Shown: piece by piece, positions 47,791 through 59,041 of the stretch
How the letters are laid out: each line of letters begins with the position of its first letter
How positions within the stretch are numbered: the stretch's first letter is position 1
Assembly: GCA_946699065.1 (NCBI GenBank)
Contig: CAMPDV010000098.1
Coordinates: 248,001 to 312,000 of the forward strand
Reading direction: 5' to 3'
DNA: 64,000 nt
Origin: Loxodes magnus
Taxonomy: Eukaryota; Ciliophora; Karyorelictea; Loxodida; Loxodidae
The notes under the pieces: model-generated
The model's input: the letters and a program-made list of their open reading frames with translations, nothing else
What the model was told of the DNA's origin: nothing
Databases searched by the model: none
Program-made: the position numbers and the translations under genes

Positions 47791-48852
47791 TCAGTATGCT
47801 AATACAAATATATAGATAAAAATACTATTTTAATTTATTTATATGCATTAGTATAATCCTAAAAAGGTATAATCATGTTTAATTTATATTGTAATATATT
47901 CTATATTATGATATGAATTAAAAGAATATTTAGTGCCTTTTATATTTTATTTGGTAGATAGAAATTTATAAAACTTACTAGGAGAATTAACGTTTAAACT
48001 ATCACCTTAAGAAAAATTTTTATAACAAATGTGATTTTCTGGTTTGCAAAAAAATTTAATTATCTATGATAGATAATGATTAAATCCTCTGAAAACTTAA
48101 ATAATACTTCTCTTAATATCGAAAATTTCTGGAATCTAATTCTTAATTTAGTTAGAATTCTTGTCCATTTTTTATGTGAATGATTACCACACTTTTTCTA
48201 TTTAATATAAATACTTTTTTCTCCTCTCTTTTTATAAACTCTATTGATATTTATTTATATGAAATCTCATTGAACTTTTGCTAATCTTATTTTTAAAATC
48301 TCTTGAATCTTAAAGAATTTTATTAGATGTTGATTAGAAATTAGATATAAATTCTCCTTATATTTTACTTCTATTTTTTTAAGAAGAAGGTTTAGAATTT
48401 CAAATTTTGTAGTTAATATTTACTTTTATAGCGGCAATACAAAACTTAATTACTAAATTATCGTTAAAATTACCTCGTTCAAGTTGGATTGTCTTAATAA
48501 TAAAACTCATCTTCTTTTATTATTTTGCTATGAAAAGTTGCTTAAATGAATATGATGCTTCTAATTTCAGTATTCGATATGAATCATTAGCTCTTTTATT
48601 CTCTTTAATTGGTAGTGATTTGTTCGAGTGTTTGCTAGAATTTTTTCATTTTTCTTAATACTCATATACGGTTTCAATATCCATTTAATAATCCTTTTTG
48701 ATTATCGATGTAATATCTTACTTTCCTTAAGTTGCTTGGCTTTTCATGATGACGAAAATTCCATTAATTCTATTTTATGCTTCTTTTCTTGCTAATTTCC
48801 TAATCTTTCTTTGCTAGCGAATTTAAATTTTCAATGATTTATTACTCTACAT
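47791..48852 (-). CDS. Hypothetical 353-aa basic protein
   Basis: ATG to UGA, 354 codons, only two internal UGA and one UGG. Starts MQSNKSLKIQIRQQRKIRKL. The first ~150 residues are strongly basic and Gln/Lys/Ser-rich, including SYRILKLEASYSFKQLF and ERGNFNDNLVIKF; the last ~100 are more hydrophobic and aromatic. The scarcity of UGA across more than 1 kb and the balanced residues argue for a real gene. No recognised domain. A nucleic-acid-binding role would fit the basic N-terminus but is not shown. Confidence 0.5.
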
Positions 48853-49356
48853 TTTTCTTGTCTTTTATATAGAGAAATTAATAAATAATCAATCAATTAA
48901 TATAATAGTTTGTGAAGTTAGTAGCATATAAAAGAAATAAATCATTAATCAATTATTATTTAAATATTAAATTAGAAACTAGTTCTAGAACACTCTTTTA
49001 CTATTCTTGCTTTTTATAGAAAAAATTTAATTATATAACTAAATGGTTTACTAGCTCAGTATGAAGAAATATACTCTTTTATTAGTAGATCTTATTTTAA
49101 CTACTTTTGAGGTTAGAAAGTCATTATAATAGATTAAAGAGATTCTGGGTTTTACATAATCTAATTATTGTTTGTATATACTAGGAGTTAATATTCAAAT
49201 GTAGGAAATTTCTCTTGTAAAGTTAACTTTATTAGTATGCTAAAATGAAAATTTCATATGATAGCAAATTTTAAAATAAAGATAGTAAAAGTCATTTAGA
49301 CAAAAGTTTACTTTAAGCTATTAAATAGTTATTAGAGTTGTAAGTAATAAGTTCTC
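48853..49356. other. Intergenic region between two minus-strand genes
   Basis: Contains the 3' flank of Kelch paralogue 2, of which ~45 nt after the UGA is conserved with paralogue 1. Otherwise nothing recognised. Confidence 0.4.
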
Positions 49357-50322
49357 TCATTTTTTAAGTAAATCTCTCCATTCTCCTTTCTTCATTTCAT
49401 AAACAAAGAGATTTTAGCAACTCACTTAGTATTGATAAATCTAGTCTTTTTAAAATATGGAATTAGCTATTAAGCACATTCCATTGCCAGGAAAAGTTTA
49501 TCCATGCTCATAAACCTTCTCACTATTTATATCATATATCACAGTTTTCATGTCCTTAAGCCACATATCATAAACTATAATATTATTGATTTGCTTGATT
49601 TATAATGAAACAGCTGGTGCATTTTTTGGAAGTGTAGTTGTAATAATGTGTCATGTATTTACAGTTTTGTCATATCAAAATATATAGTCTTTTTGACCTT
49701 CATTACTAAAGATATCAAAACCGCCAAATGAATATAAAGACTTCTAAACGCTAGTAATTCCACTTGCTTTTATTTATATTGGAAACTTTTAAATTTCTTA
49801 ACATTTTTTTCTTTTCAAGTCAAAAATTTCGTTTCGTTGAGAACTTCCATAACCAGCTATGAGATAAATTTATTAAGCACGCCTATCGTATTCTACACCA
49901 TGATCCCCTCTATTACTTAACATTTATCCTTCAAAAATTACTTTTTTTTTTCAAAGAGTAAGTCTATTCTTATCTTTACCTCCGCTAATAATAAAATAAT
50001 TATCACTCATTTGGAAAACTCTTGATCAATTAGATTCAATAGGTTTAACTTAAATGTTTCGTAAAGATTAAGTAAGAGTTTAGAGATCAAATGTAAACAT
50101 CTTACTATTACCCATCTAGATAGTCTAATAAAATTTGAATTTTTCCTAAACAAGATTGGGGCAAATCTCGTATTTGATAAATAAAATTCCTAGTCTAGAG
50201 AAAATGAATACTCCAGTTTATTATTATCTTTATCTCAAAAATTTTCTAAGATAAATGATCTTAACAAGATTAGAGATTTAGTCATAATCCATTACCTTTT
50301 TTAAAGATAATTGACTCTCCAT
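49357..50322 (-). CDS. Kelch-repeat protein, paralogue 2
   Basis: 321 aa, exactly the length of paralogue 1 (25287-26252) and alignable without gaps. It shares the N-terminal YLRKFLRQ-type block with YEICPNL, then SGGKDKNRLTLWKKK, YLIAGYGSSQRNEIFDL, FSFGGFD and NNIIVYDMWLKDMK-type sequences. Substitutions are spread along the gene, many synonymous, so both copies are under protein-level constraint and both are probably functional. Synonymous differences include UGG here against UGA there in YDMW, and CAA here against UAA there in IYQYQ, which confirm the code from inside the window. The two genes lie in opposite orientation 23 kb apart. Confidence 0.8.
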
Positions 50323-51249
50323 TATTAAAATAAAATAAATATAAACATTAAAATAGTGTAAGCATTCTAAAGGTTAAGTGGATAGTCTAAGAATTAACTT
50401 ATAGAATTATATTTAATAAGCTTTTCTCTTTTTTACTAATGATTGCTTCTATTTAATTAAGCTTTAAGAACTAAAAGCTAACAACAAACTAATTACCCAA
50501 TTTTAAGTTGGTTAGTCTTGGAGTTTATATTATATAGAAAAAAGTTATTGTGCTTATAAAATAATTAGATAGCTTAATACGTTTTTTCATTTGATTTAAT
50601 AATTTAGGAAATAAATCCTTTAAACTAGAGTAAAAAGGATTATAAGTAAAATTAAGTTAAATAAGATTAGAGTGTAGAGATAAGAAAATAGAGTCATTAT
50701 TTTAATATTTATATACACTAAATTTTATTCAATATCACTTACTATAGAAATAAGATTTAAAACTTAAACTTAATTTGTGCAATGAAATTATAAAAAAGAA
50801 ATGACTATATTTAAAAATGCTAGCATGCTTATTATCAAATATGTAATACTTTGATACAATTTTGCTTTATTGTAGATACTTTAATAAGATATTCATATAT
50901 TCATATTATACCCTTTATTGACAAAAATTCATAGAGATAGATCATTTAGAGATTATATAAGAAAATAGATTTAAATTGTTTAAAATATTTCTCATATTAA
51001 TAAGATTAAAATACTAGTAAAAATTAACTCTTGCCAATAAAGCAATATTAAAGAAGCAAAGCTATGACTTAGAAATAAAGCAAAATATTAGCTTGATTTA
51101 TAGACTTTAAGAATATACTGGAATCGAAAAAAATAATAAAACAGCACTTTGAAAAAAATTAGAGGGTATTGATCTAAAAATATTTTGCAATAGTAAAATA
51201 AGTAAAATTAATTATATAAGAAAGAACTTATAACATCAATAGTTATGCG
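50323..51249. other. Intergenic AT-rich region
   Basis: Upstream of Kelch paralogue 2. No gene recognised. The 26-bp-unit array begins near its right edge. Confidence 0.35.
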
Positions 51250-51758
51250 TTCTTACCTGCTTTTTAAACATAGCATCTTAAAGGAAATACTAAATCGCCT
51301 TTAAAATAATTTATACTCCTTCCTAAAAATAAAAGCATAAGCATTCTAGCAATAAAAATTACCTAATATTGTCAAAGATTTCAAATACTAGGTAAATAAA
51401 TATTTTTTACCTTGGATTTAAGGAAACCCCCTAGTATAAATAAAATACATTCTATATCATAAAATTACAAAGTAAATTTAAAAAATACAAGCTGAAATTA
51501 TAAATTACAATCTAATAATTATATCTTACCATCTAAATCACTTCTTACATTATAAAAATAGCAAAATACCTAAAGAATTAAATTATACATCCTATTATAG
51601 TATTTTAACCTTCTAAAAGTAAGTTAATACCATCTAACAATATAGTTATCTTGCTAACTATATAGTTATAATTTAACATTCTAACAATTAAATATCTTAT
51701 CATCTTTAAGTATTATACACTTACTCCCTATAATTTATATCATTGTTTTACACTCTAT
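51250..51758 (-). repeat. Array of degenerate ~26-bp intron-like units, left part
   Basis: Units of roughly 24-28 bp, consensus on the plus strand TCTTACCCTCTATAAATA then TTTAAATA. On the minus strand each unit reads GTAAGA ... TATAG plus about three bases, as if short GT-AG introns were strung together. The left part is more degenerate than the right part (52641-54470), from which it is separated by copy B3. Confidence 0.6.
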
Positions 51759-51771
51759 AGTATTTAAAATG
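51759..51771. repeat. 13-bp target-site duplication of B3 (5' side)
   Basis: AGTATTTAAAATG, identical to 52628-52640. The sequence belongs to a unit of the surrounding array, so chance identity between units is possible, but an exact 13/13 match at both element borders is unusual in so degenerate an array. Confidence 0.7.
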
Positions 51772-52627
51772 TAAGAAAAAAAATGGAAAATTGCGCGGTA
51801 AAAACGGAATAGTCGACTCGCCTTCTTAGAAACTAAAATAGAAAAGCCAAAAGAAAGGTGGGCAAAGAAAAATAAAAGTAGATGACTACATCGGAATCTA
51901 GTTCTTCTTCCAAAGGTAAAGTGATGGTTGGAATGTAATAAGTAGAAGAATAAAAAAATGACCCATATTAAAAACTCTAAAATTAAGTCGAACAAATGAA
52001 AAAATAAATTTCCAGATATGAAGAAACCGTGTATAACCAAAGCATATAAATAAGAGAACTTATGAGTAATATTGATTTTCAGGATAATGAATTAACAATC
52101 TCAAGAAAATAACTAATATAAAATCAATTAATAACAGAAGAATAATTATGAAGTAATCTTAATCAAACTTACCCAATAATCAAATAATGGAATTTGAAAA
52201 AACTCCAACTTAAATAAAAAAGAAGAAATCTCATAAATCGAAATTTAAAATCAGAATATAATAAAAAGATTAGAAAAGATAGAAAACAAGATATTTATAA
52301 AAAATTAATCAAGATAAGAACTTAAACAATGTTGATACTGCAAATCAAGATTTCATTTATTAAGGAAATGCATAACCTGAAAAAAACTGAACGAAAAAGA
52401 ACAAAACAGAACATGAACTTAAATTAAAAAACTTTGAATTACATCAAATGGAATTTATAAAAGAAAAATATTTGCTGGATAGACTGAGAATTAACAGTGG
52501 TTACCTACCACTTAATCAAGAAGGTCGTGGTATCCATCCTCGTTAAGAAAATGGCAGCAAGTACCTGGTTGAAATCCCAGAGAATACTAAACTCTTTTTT
52601 ACATTTAGTTTATAATTAATTAAAAAA
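51772..52627 (+). mobile_element. Family B element, copy B3, inserted in the 26-bp array
   Basis: About 856 bp bounded by identical 13-bp repeats, with a 3' end AATTAATTAAAAAA. The main frame starts ATG 51882: MTTSESSSSSKGKVMVG, YEETVYNQSIQIRELMSNID, SRKQLIQNQLITEEQ. After a frame change it continues with a coiled segment RLEKIENKIFIKNQ and the only intact retroviral-type zinc knuckle in the window, CWYCKSRFHLLRKC (CX2CX4HX4C; its Trp is UGA). After another change comes GYLPLNQEGRGIHPRQENGS then KYLVEIPE. The knuckle downstream of a coiled coil resembles Gag or LINE ORF1 proteins. A short run of hairpins and a CTCTTTTTT tract sit near the 3' end. Confidence 0.75.
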
Positions 52628-52640
52628 AGTATTTAAAATG
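52628..52640. repeat. 13-bp target-site duplication of B3 (3' side)
   Basis: AGTATTTAAAATG, identical to 51759-51771 and directly following the A-rich tail of the element. The next base (T) also matches, so the duplication may be 14 bp. Confidence 0.7.
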
Positions 52641-54470
52641 TCTTACCATCTTTATCTTAAGATAACTTTCATACTTTACAATTACGAAAATCTAACTTTC
52701 TGAACATTTAAATGATCTTACTCCCTTTAAAGTATAAAAATTTACCCTTTGAAATTATTTTAATAATCAAACATTCTATAATTATTTAAATATCAAACTC
52801 TCTATATGAGTTTAATTCTTACTCTCTATAAAACTTTTTATTATCTTACTCACTAGAAATATTAAAGATCTTATACATGCTATGAGAATTTATATATTCT
52901 ACGTCCTAAAATATTTAAAAAGGTTGCCTCCTTTAAATATTTTTATCGCATACATCTATATTATTAGAAACATCTTACCAACTATAAGTATCAAGATATA
53001 TAACATACTTTAAATAATTATAATAGCTTACAGTCTTTATATTCTTAAATTGTTCTACATTCTATGAAAGATTAAATTTTCTTACTTCCTAAGAATTTAA
53101 ATAATCTTTCTCTCTTCAATTTTAAAAACATCTTACCCTCTTTAAAAATTTATATAGCTTACTCGCTACAGAATTTTTAAATATTGCCTCCTAAAAAATA
53201 TAGAATTTTACTTTCTATACATTCGAAAATGTTTACGATCTGTTGAAACTAAAATATATTACAGACTTAAAGATTTGATAAATATAACCGTCTTTAGTTG
53301 ATTGGAATAGTTACTAACTATAAATATATAAAGCATTTTACTCTCTTTGTACTTTTAAAAGACTTATCATCATAATTTAAAATCCTACCACCTATAAATA
53401 TTGAAAGATTCTTACCCTCTACATAATATTAAGATATCTTATCCACTTCATATAAAAATCATTATACTTGCTATATTATTTATAAAAATACTATCTAAGT
53501 TACTTAATATGTCTCTTGCATTCTATAATTCAAATAAATATATACCACCTTTAGAGATCAATTTTATTACAAGCTTTTAATTATAAATTATAATACTTCC
53601 TATAAATATTTAAATGCATTTCTTTCTTAATCTTTATTAATTTTACCAACTTTAAAACTAGGAATATTATACATTCTATTATTAATAAAGTTTTATTACC
53701 AACTTTAAGTATAAAAATATTTTACCATCTATAATTAAAGAATATTCCCTTCTTTAATGTTCTAAAATGTTTGGCTCTCTGGTAATAGTTATATCTTACT
53801 TTCTATAAATACTCAAATATCTCTGACTAAAATTGTTTAAATATGATATCGTATCTTACTCTCTATAAGTATTTTAATATCTGACCATCTTATAATATCG
53901 AATTTCATACTCACTGTATTTATTTAAATTTATCACATTCTAAACCATTTAGCATATACCCTCTAATGTAAAAATTTACTCCCTTTCATTATGAAAATAC
54001 ATGCTTATTTTTATAATTTACTTTCTTTAATTAACGATAAACTATCTTATTTTATTTATTACAATCTTTATTATCTTTTACATTCTATTTTGTTCTTTAC
54101 TTCTTATACAATAATTTACAATATGCTATTTAAATAGTTTTAACATTCTTATTTATTAAAATACTTCTGATTTAAATCATTACTCACTTATTTTATTTAT
54201 TTTATATGCTATTTTACGATTTTCCTTCTATGTTATTAAATGTTTACTTTCTTTAATTGCATTTTCGTCTTTTAGTAACATACTTACTCCCTTTGTTTTG
54301 CAAATATTATTTTCTTTCTGTTTTTTAATGGTTTACAGTCTGTTTTAATTTAATACAATACTAGTCTCTCATTTTTATAAATACTTATTATATTATATTT
54401 ACTTTCTAAATTAACATTTTACTTTCTTTAAATATCTTAACCTCTTACATCCTAAATTTTATTTAATACA
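52641..54470 (-). repeat. Array of degenerate ~26-bp intron-like units, right part
   Basis: About 70 consecutive units. On the minus strand typical units are GTAAGATAATAAAAAGTTTTATAG followed by AGA, and GTAAGCTATATAAATTTTTAAAG followed by AGG: a 23-25-nt segment with GTAAG at one end and AG at the other, separated by 3 nt. The proven introns here are 20-26 nt with the same borders. Period varies from ~23 to 29, so units are not kept in a coding frame. The array lies immediately downstream, in the sense orientation, of the RING-ubiquitin-like gene and overlaps its last codons. Confidence 0.7.
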
Positions 54471-54992
54471 TTCAATCAATCTAATATTTAACTACGATTC
54501 ATTCAAAATTCCTATTTTGCTTAAGGTTTATTTGCTATTTATTTTTCTTTCACCACTATAGAGATTATAGTAATCAGGATCTATTCCTTCTTGCCTTTCG
54601 ATAATTTTTTTAAGATTTTAAACAGTGAGAGTAATTCCAGCAATTAACTTTATCTATTATTTATTTTAAGTTAAGATCAAAATTTTGATTTCTTTATTTA
54701 TTTTTTAACTTTAATTTCCTAGAAGTTCAATATTTTGCTTCTTTTATATTTATGCCTGATTTTATTATTTTTAAATATCAATTATTTCACCTTTTCAACC
54801 TTTCTAATTTCAAGAATCAATTTAAGCAACTTTCTTGCATCGCTTTTATGGACATTAGTTTCTACCCTTTTTTTAATATTTTTCTAAGAGGCAAGTTTAG
54901 CAAATTTAATGACCACAAGGAAGAGTTATTGAAATTCTCATTTGCGAATCGAAGAGACATAAGCAAGAGCCAAATCTGTTGGATGCAGATAT
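54369..54992 (-). CDS. RING-finger protein with a ubiquitin-like domain, start unresolved
   Basis: The minus-strand frame ends at UGA 54369-54371. RING part: SCLCLFDSQMRISITLPCGH, QICQTCLLEKYQ, NQCPQKRC. This gives the CGH-x-x-C-x-x-C core and final CP motif of a C3HC4 RING; the first Cys pair is spaced abnormally (CLC), so a small intron or the true start probably lies just upstream. About 60 residues of Gln/Lys linker follow. Then comes a complete ubiquitin-like fold: IKILILTQNKQQIKLIAG, TVQNLKKIIERQEGIDPDYY, NLYSGERKINSKQTLSKIG, ILNESQLNIRLI, aligning block by block with ubiquitin (K-x-x-I-x-x-x-E-G-I-x-P, then L-x-x-x-G). There is no C-terminal di-glycine. It is probably an E3-type factor. 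No in-frame ATG was found upstream of the RING; the first Met in frame lies inside it. Confidence 0.75.
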
Positions 54993-55560
54993 ATTTATAA
55001 TTATTAAACAGATACTATTATTTAAATTAAGGAGCAGATTTAAATTAACTAAGACACTTTTTAGTTTAATTTTATTGACATATCACTAGATTATCTATTT
55101 ATTATACAGATCTTTTTAATATCATGCTTGCATTTATCTTCGCTAATTTATTTAATTTTTTACATTTTTAACTTTACAGAAGTTTGATTTACTCTAATAA
55201 AGAAACTTTTTACTTATCTATGGCTATTAGTTATGAGTATCAATATGCTAAAGTTATATCTAACTATATTTGAATGCTTTTATATTAGTTACTTTAATTA
55301 ATTATTTGCTTATAAATTTTAAGAATATTTAAATAAGAAAATATCAGAATAAGTATGTATGAAGGTTTTTAAACATATATTAGATATTAAATAGTTAAAT
55401 AAGATATAAATTAGTTTATTTATTTCTATTAGGTTATGGGTATCTTAGTAAAGGGCTTTAGATATAACTTATATATAAAGCCAAACGACAGAGAGATTGT
55501 ACTAGATGTCGATTAAGGAAACTAATATATCATATGTAAGAGATAGTATTATATATAATA
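54993..55560. other. Intergenic region with one stem-loop
   Basis: Includes an inverted repeat GGCTTTA/TAAAGCC (55454-55482), extended by A/T pairs, ~80 bp before copy C1. The 5' end of the RING-ubiquitin-like gene should also lie here. Confidence 0.35.
55454..55482. repeat. Stem-loop GGCTTTA ... TAAAGCC
   Basis: Perfect 7-bp stem extended by a few A/T pairs; total ~29 nt. Role unknown. Confidence 0.3.
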
Positions 55561-55871
55561 TAAATAAATAGAGAGGAGAAATACTCCAACTGAAGCTGAA
55601 TTAAACCCTGGTACCAGGAAGCACCTCATAGGTGAAGAACCAGCCAAGAGAAGAGATGAGAAGACAAGATCGAAGAGGCTACAAAAGAATTAATCATGAA
55701 AGATTTCAAATATTAAGGTCTCTTAGGGTAGTATTCCGATCGCTGCCTTATAGAAGACAAATTAACAAAGGAATGCTAGCACTGTGGAAAGGCTTCAGCA
55801 AGAATTTTTTTAACTTTTAAAATCTTTATTAAAGAGCTGTACATCATTAAGGTGCTACACACTCTAAATCT
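55561..55871 (+). repeat. Family C element, copy C1
   Basis: Starts AAATAAATAGAGAGGAG and ends GTAC/GTGC hairpin, TAC, CACTCTAAATCT, as in copy C2. One frame is open from end to end with protein-like content: WIKPWYQEAPHRW, DKIEEATKELIMKDF, YSDRCLIEDKLTKECQHCGK. The last block has a CX2CGK zinc-knuckle start. No ATG lies near the 5' end of this frame. Short hairpins such as CACCT/AGGTG and CCTGGTACCAGG are dense in the 5' part, so an RNA function is an alternative. It lies 350 bp upstream of copy A3 in the same orientation. Confidence 0.6.
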
Positions 55872-56222
55872 CATTTATAAGAAAAATTATAGATTAAAGA
55901 TTTAGTTTAGAAAGCATTCTAAATCACTATTAATATTTAGCGTAAAATAGAAATTTAGATGCTAATATATTAAGTAAATAATTTAGAAATATCTCAAGAT
56001 TAATTATATTGAAAATATAAATAAATGAGTTTATCAAGAAAAGTAGAATAAAGGATAAAAATTGTATATATATTAGTTAAAGTATAATTAAAACATTTCC
56101 ATTAATACTGGATAAAGTACATAAATATGATTATAGCACTAATAAATGAAGAATTTTAGCTCTTTTTAAATTAAAGCATTTTAAAGAAAACTTTTATTAT
56201 ATAAGGATATTAATAAAATAAA

Positions 56223-57420
56223 ATGGATAGGTTCAAGAAGGGCTTTTTTACAATCTCCTCAGAACAGGAGATAAAAAAGGAAGTACTTTCTCATTTTACA
56301 ACTTAACTTCACAAAGTTCAACCTTCTTCATACCAACAATTAACAAGAAGAGAAAGCCTAAAATAATCTTTCAGAGTAGAAAAGTTAACACAACTATCAA
56401 TACCTCCATTAAAAACAGAAAAAAGAACACTCAACGGAATCATTAAAAGTAGTAATAAAGAAATTAAAAATAAACAAAAAAAAACTGTCTAGCATCTAGA
56501 TAAAAGTACAATTAAAGGAAAAAATACATAGCAAGCAGAAGAGTTGTAGAGATTTTAAGATTTTTTTATAATGTATCTTGAACAACCTAGAGATTGGTGC
56601 GAATGAGATTGAAATATACCAAGCATTTAATTTTGTATTTACATTGTATTTGTAGAAATAAAAAATAAATAAGAAGGTAAAGTACGATAATTTATTATAG
56701 ATTCTGATTCCTTTTATTTAAGATATCTTTGAAAAAGAATAAATAGACTCTTTATAGGTGAAATAGAAGAAATATTCGAAACAAGTAAAGATCTAATAAA
56801 TCATTAAGATGATGATTAAGTCCATATGATAGATCAAAGAGGTAAAGCCGGATTTTATGAACGAGTGATAGATTAGAGAATGATACTTGAATAATGAGAG
56901 AGTAAGAAGAAAAAAATTGAGTAAAATTAGATTCAAAATTCTAATAAATTTAAGAAAAATTAGCAGAAGACTTCAAGGAATCCCCATGGAAATTGAAAAA
57001 AAAATCCTTTATTTGTTGCAGTATGTAACATTTGTGGCTGAAATATCCAATAAAAATAGTATAAAAAATGACATCTTACAAAATATTAATTTCTAGAATT
57101 TGGGGGAAATAACTACTGAATTTTACTCCTCATGTACTGGAAAAATTTTGAGAAAGAAGCAAGTTTAAGATTAAATGCAAGACAGGAAGAAATGATGTGA
57201 AGAGTTTATTATACAAGCAAAAAATACTTTTAATTTCAATCTGAAGAGCGAATTATATTAATGATTAATGATTAACGATTTAAGAATAAGAAAATATCTC
57301 TGAAAGAATATGAAAGAGATCAATTTAAAAGCTAGAGTGGTAAATCTAAGTAACTTTAAAGTAAAGAATATTAGATAAATCGCAATTTTAATAAAATTTT
57401 TATCTTCAATTAGAAAGCAT
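56223..57420 (+). CDS. Family A repeat protein, longest copy (A3)
   Basis: From ATG one frame stays protein-like for ~400 codons. Blocks: MDRFKKGFFTISSEQE; LTRRESLKQSFRVEKL; AEELQRFQDFFI, LEQPRDWCEWDWN and QFCIYI, matching A1; then a new region RLFIGEIEEIFETSKD, a CX2C with following Trp and His (VAVCNICGW ... KKWHLTKYQ), EKEASLRLNARQEEMM and YTSKKYFQFQ, the last matching A4. It lacks the LIKMVLDL coiled-coil block present in the other three copies, so copies differ by internal deletions. Several UGA fall at Trp in blocks shared with A1 (WCEWDWN). The end is uncertain: UGA occurs at 57117, 57198 and beyond. No family was recognised. Confidence 0.5.
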
Positions 57421-58105
57421 AAATATATGTACACAAATATTAAGTGAATAAAACGTATATTTATATCTTTATAACCAATTAAAAATTTATTAATATAAAT
57501 AAAATATTTTTCTTAAGATAATCATAAAAAGCATTTTATATTTTAGAAAATATAAAAACATTTTACAAGATGGATAGATATTACTTTAAAGTTACTAATC
57601 TAAAAAATTAATGCTAATATATCTCAACAAAATTGATTTGAAATAATTCTCTTACCTTTAATTAGGCTCAATTAAGCATAAGCTCGTTCACGTTTTAAGA
57701 TAATACCATATTTTGATTCTACTATATTTTCCAAATAAAAATTTAGTAATTACATAGGCTATAACGCTAACTAACTATAAAGCACATAGATAACTTTATT
57801 TATATAAATTTATTTAGTTTTAACTTAATTATACTAGTATCTAATAATACTTGCTTATTTTATTTAAGCAATTCAATCTTTACCAAAAATAAAATTAATA
57901 AGTAATAAATATAAATTTTAATGTGCATTAGATATCATAATTTTAAAATATATTATGTTTATTTTATTGGACTAAGAAATCTATCATTTTAAAAGGATAG
58001 TACCTAAATAAGAATGTGGAATTAGAAACAGATATAGAAAAATTTGCTAATATAGTAAGATGATGTTAAATACCTAAAATCAATTATTTTAAAGTTTTTT
58101 TTATT
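57421..58105. other. Intergenic AT-rich region
   Basis: Possible 3' extension of the A3 frame, otherwise nothing recognised. Confidence 0.35.
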
Positions 58106-59041
58106 TCATGTGATTTTTCTCCATTTTTCCACTTGCAAATCATAACTATATAGAAAACTCGTAAAATTATATTAGAATACTTTATTTCTGCTATAACAAG
58201 GTTAAGTATAATCAAATCCAAAATTAGAAGATGAGCAATATTTTTCTCCTTTGAATATTATTTTTTTTAAATCATAAGTTTATGTTTATAAATTAGATCA
58301 GTTAGCATATATCAGAAAATATTTAATTTATGGAATATAAATTCCTGAATTGAATCCAGGTTCCAATAGCTTTTATTCGCATAAAGTCCAGTTATTTGTA
58401 TTACTATTATAGATCTAAACTAAAGTCATTTATTATTTATTAAAGCCTCCAAAAATATAAACTTTGTTTTCAGTTTAATCACATCCAAAGGTTCTCACAG
58501 GAGTTAAAATCTATTAAATATTTTTAAATTATTTAGATTAGAAGTTAAAGATTTCACATTCCTATAAATATTTATTCTTTTTACTTTATGAAGTGTATCC
58601 TGAAATTATATATACCTGCTTTCTTTTGTCAAAAGAAGTTTTATGCCAATATCTAGTAAACTACATGCATAGTTCTTCTGTACATTCTTAGTTATGAATG
58701 GAAAATCTCTGCTAATTTTCATAGCCACCTGAAATCAAAATAGCTTGTTCTTTGATTTGTTCTACTTAAGTGAAATCGTAATTAATTTTTATGAAATTTC
58801 TTTCTTATTTTGAATATAAGTTTTTAGCAATAGAATATGAAATTATAAAAGATGAATCTTAAATAATTGAAACTATGCTATTAAATTATTGGGGTTGCTT
58901 AAGATTGCTAAAAATTTCGTATTTAGTCATATTTATTCCAAATTTGGCGAATATGTTTGATTCTTTTAAATCTTTAGATTTTCTAATTATTTTTCTTAGA
59001 TAGAGTATCTTTACAATAGAGTTGTGTCTTTATCCTTGCAT
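58106..59041 (-). CDS. Kelch-repeat protein, paralogue 3 (diverged)
   Basis: 311 aa, ATG to UGA, no intron. It shares the family-specific N-terminus with paralogues 1 and 2: KILYLRKIIRKSKD, FAKFGINMTKYEIFSNL (compare YLRK..R and KYEICPNL). Kelch features follow: ILISGGYENQQRF, VYIISGYTS, FGCDQTENKVYIFGGF, NSNTNNWTLC, YSYDLQVEKWRKIT. The loop and strand pattern suggests a partial propeller or a dimer-forming one. One internal UGA is Trp (IYANWSNL). The gene is well diverged from the other two at the nucleotide level, so the family expanded in at least two steps. Confidence 0.78.

Noticed and set aside
51735..52040. 101-codon minus-strand ORF with hydrophobic content
   Set aside because: It is the antisense shadow of copy B3, whose plus-strand blocks are conserved in three copies.
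52495..52600. tRNA-like or SINE-type tRNA-derived sequence at the 3' end of B3 (GGTTGAAATCC resembling a B box, several 7-nt-loop hairpins)
   Set aside because: The same bases encode a block conserved at protein level in three copies, and no acceptor stem or consistent cloverleaf could be drawn.
52641..54470. CRISPR-like array
   Set aside because: There is no separation into constant repeats and unique spacers of fixed length; the whole unit is degenerate and A/T-rich, and the genome is eukaryotic.
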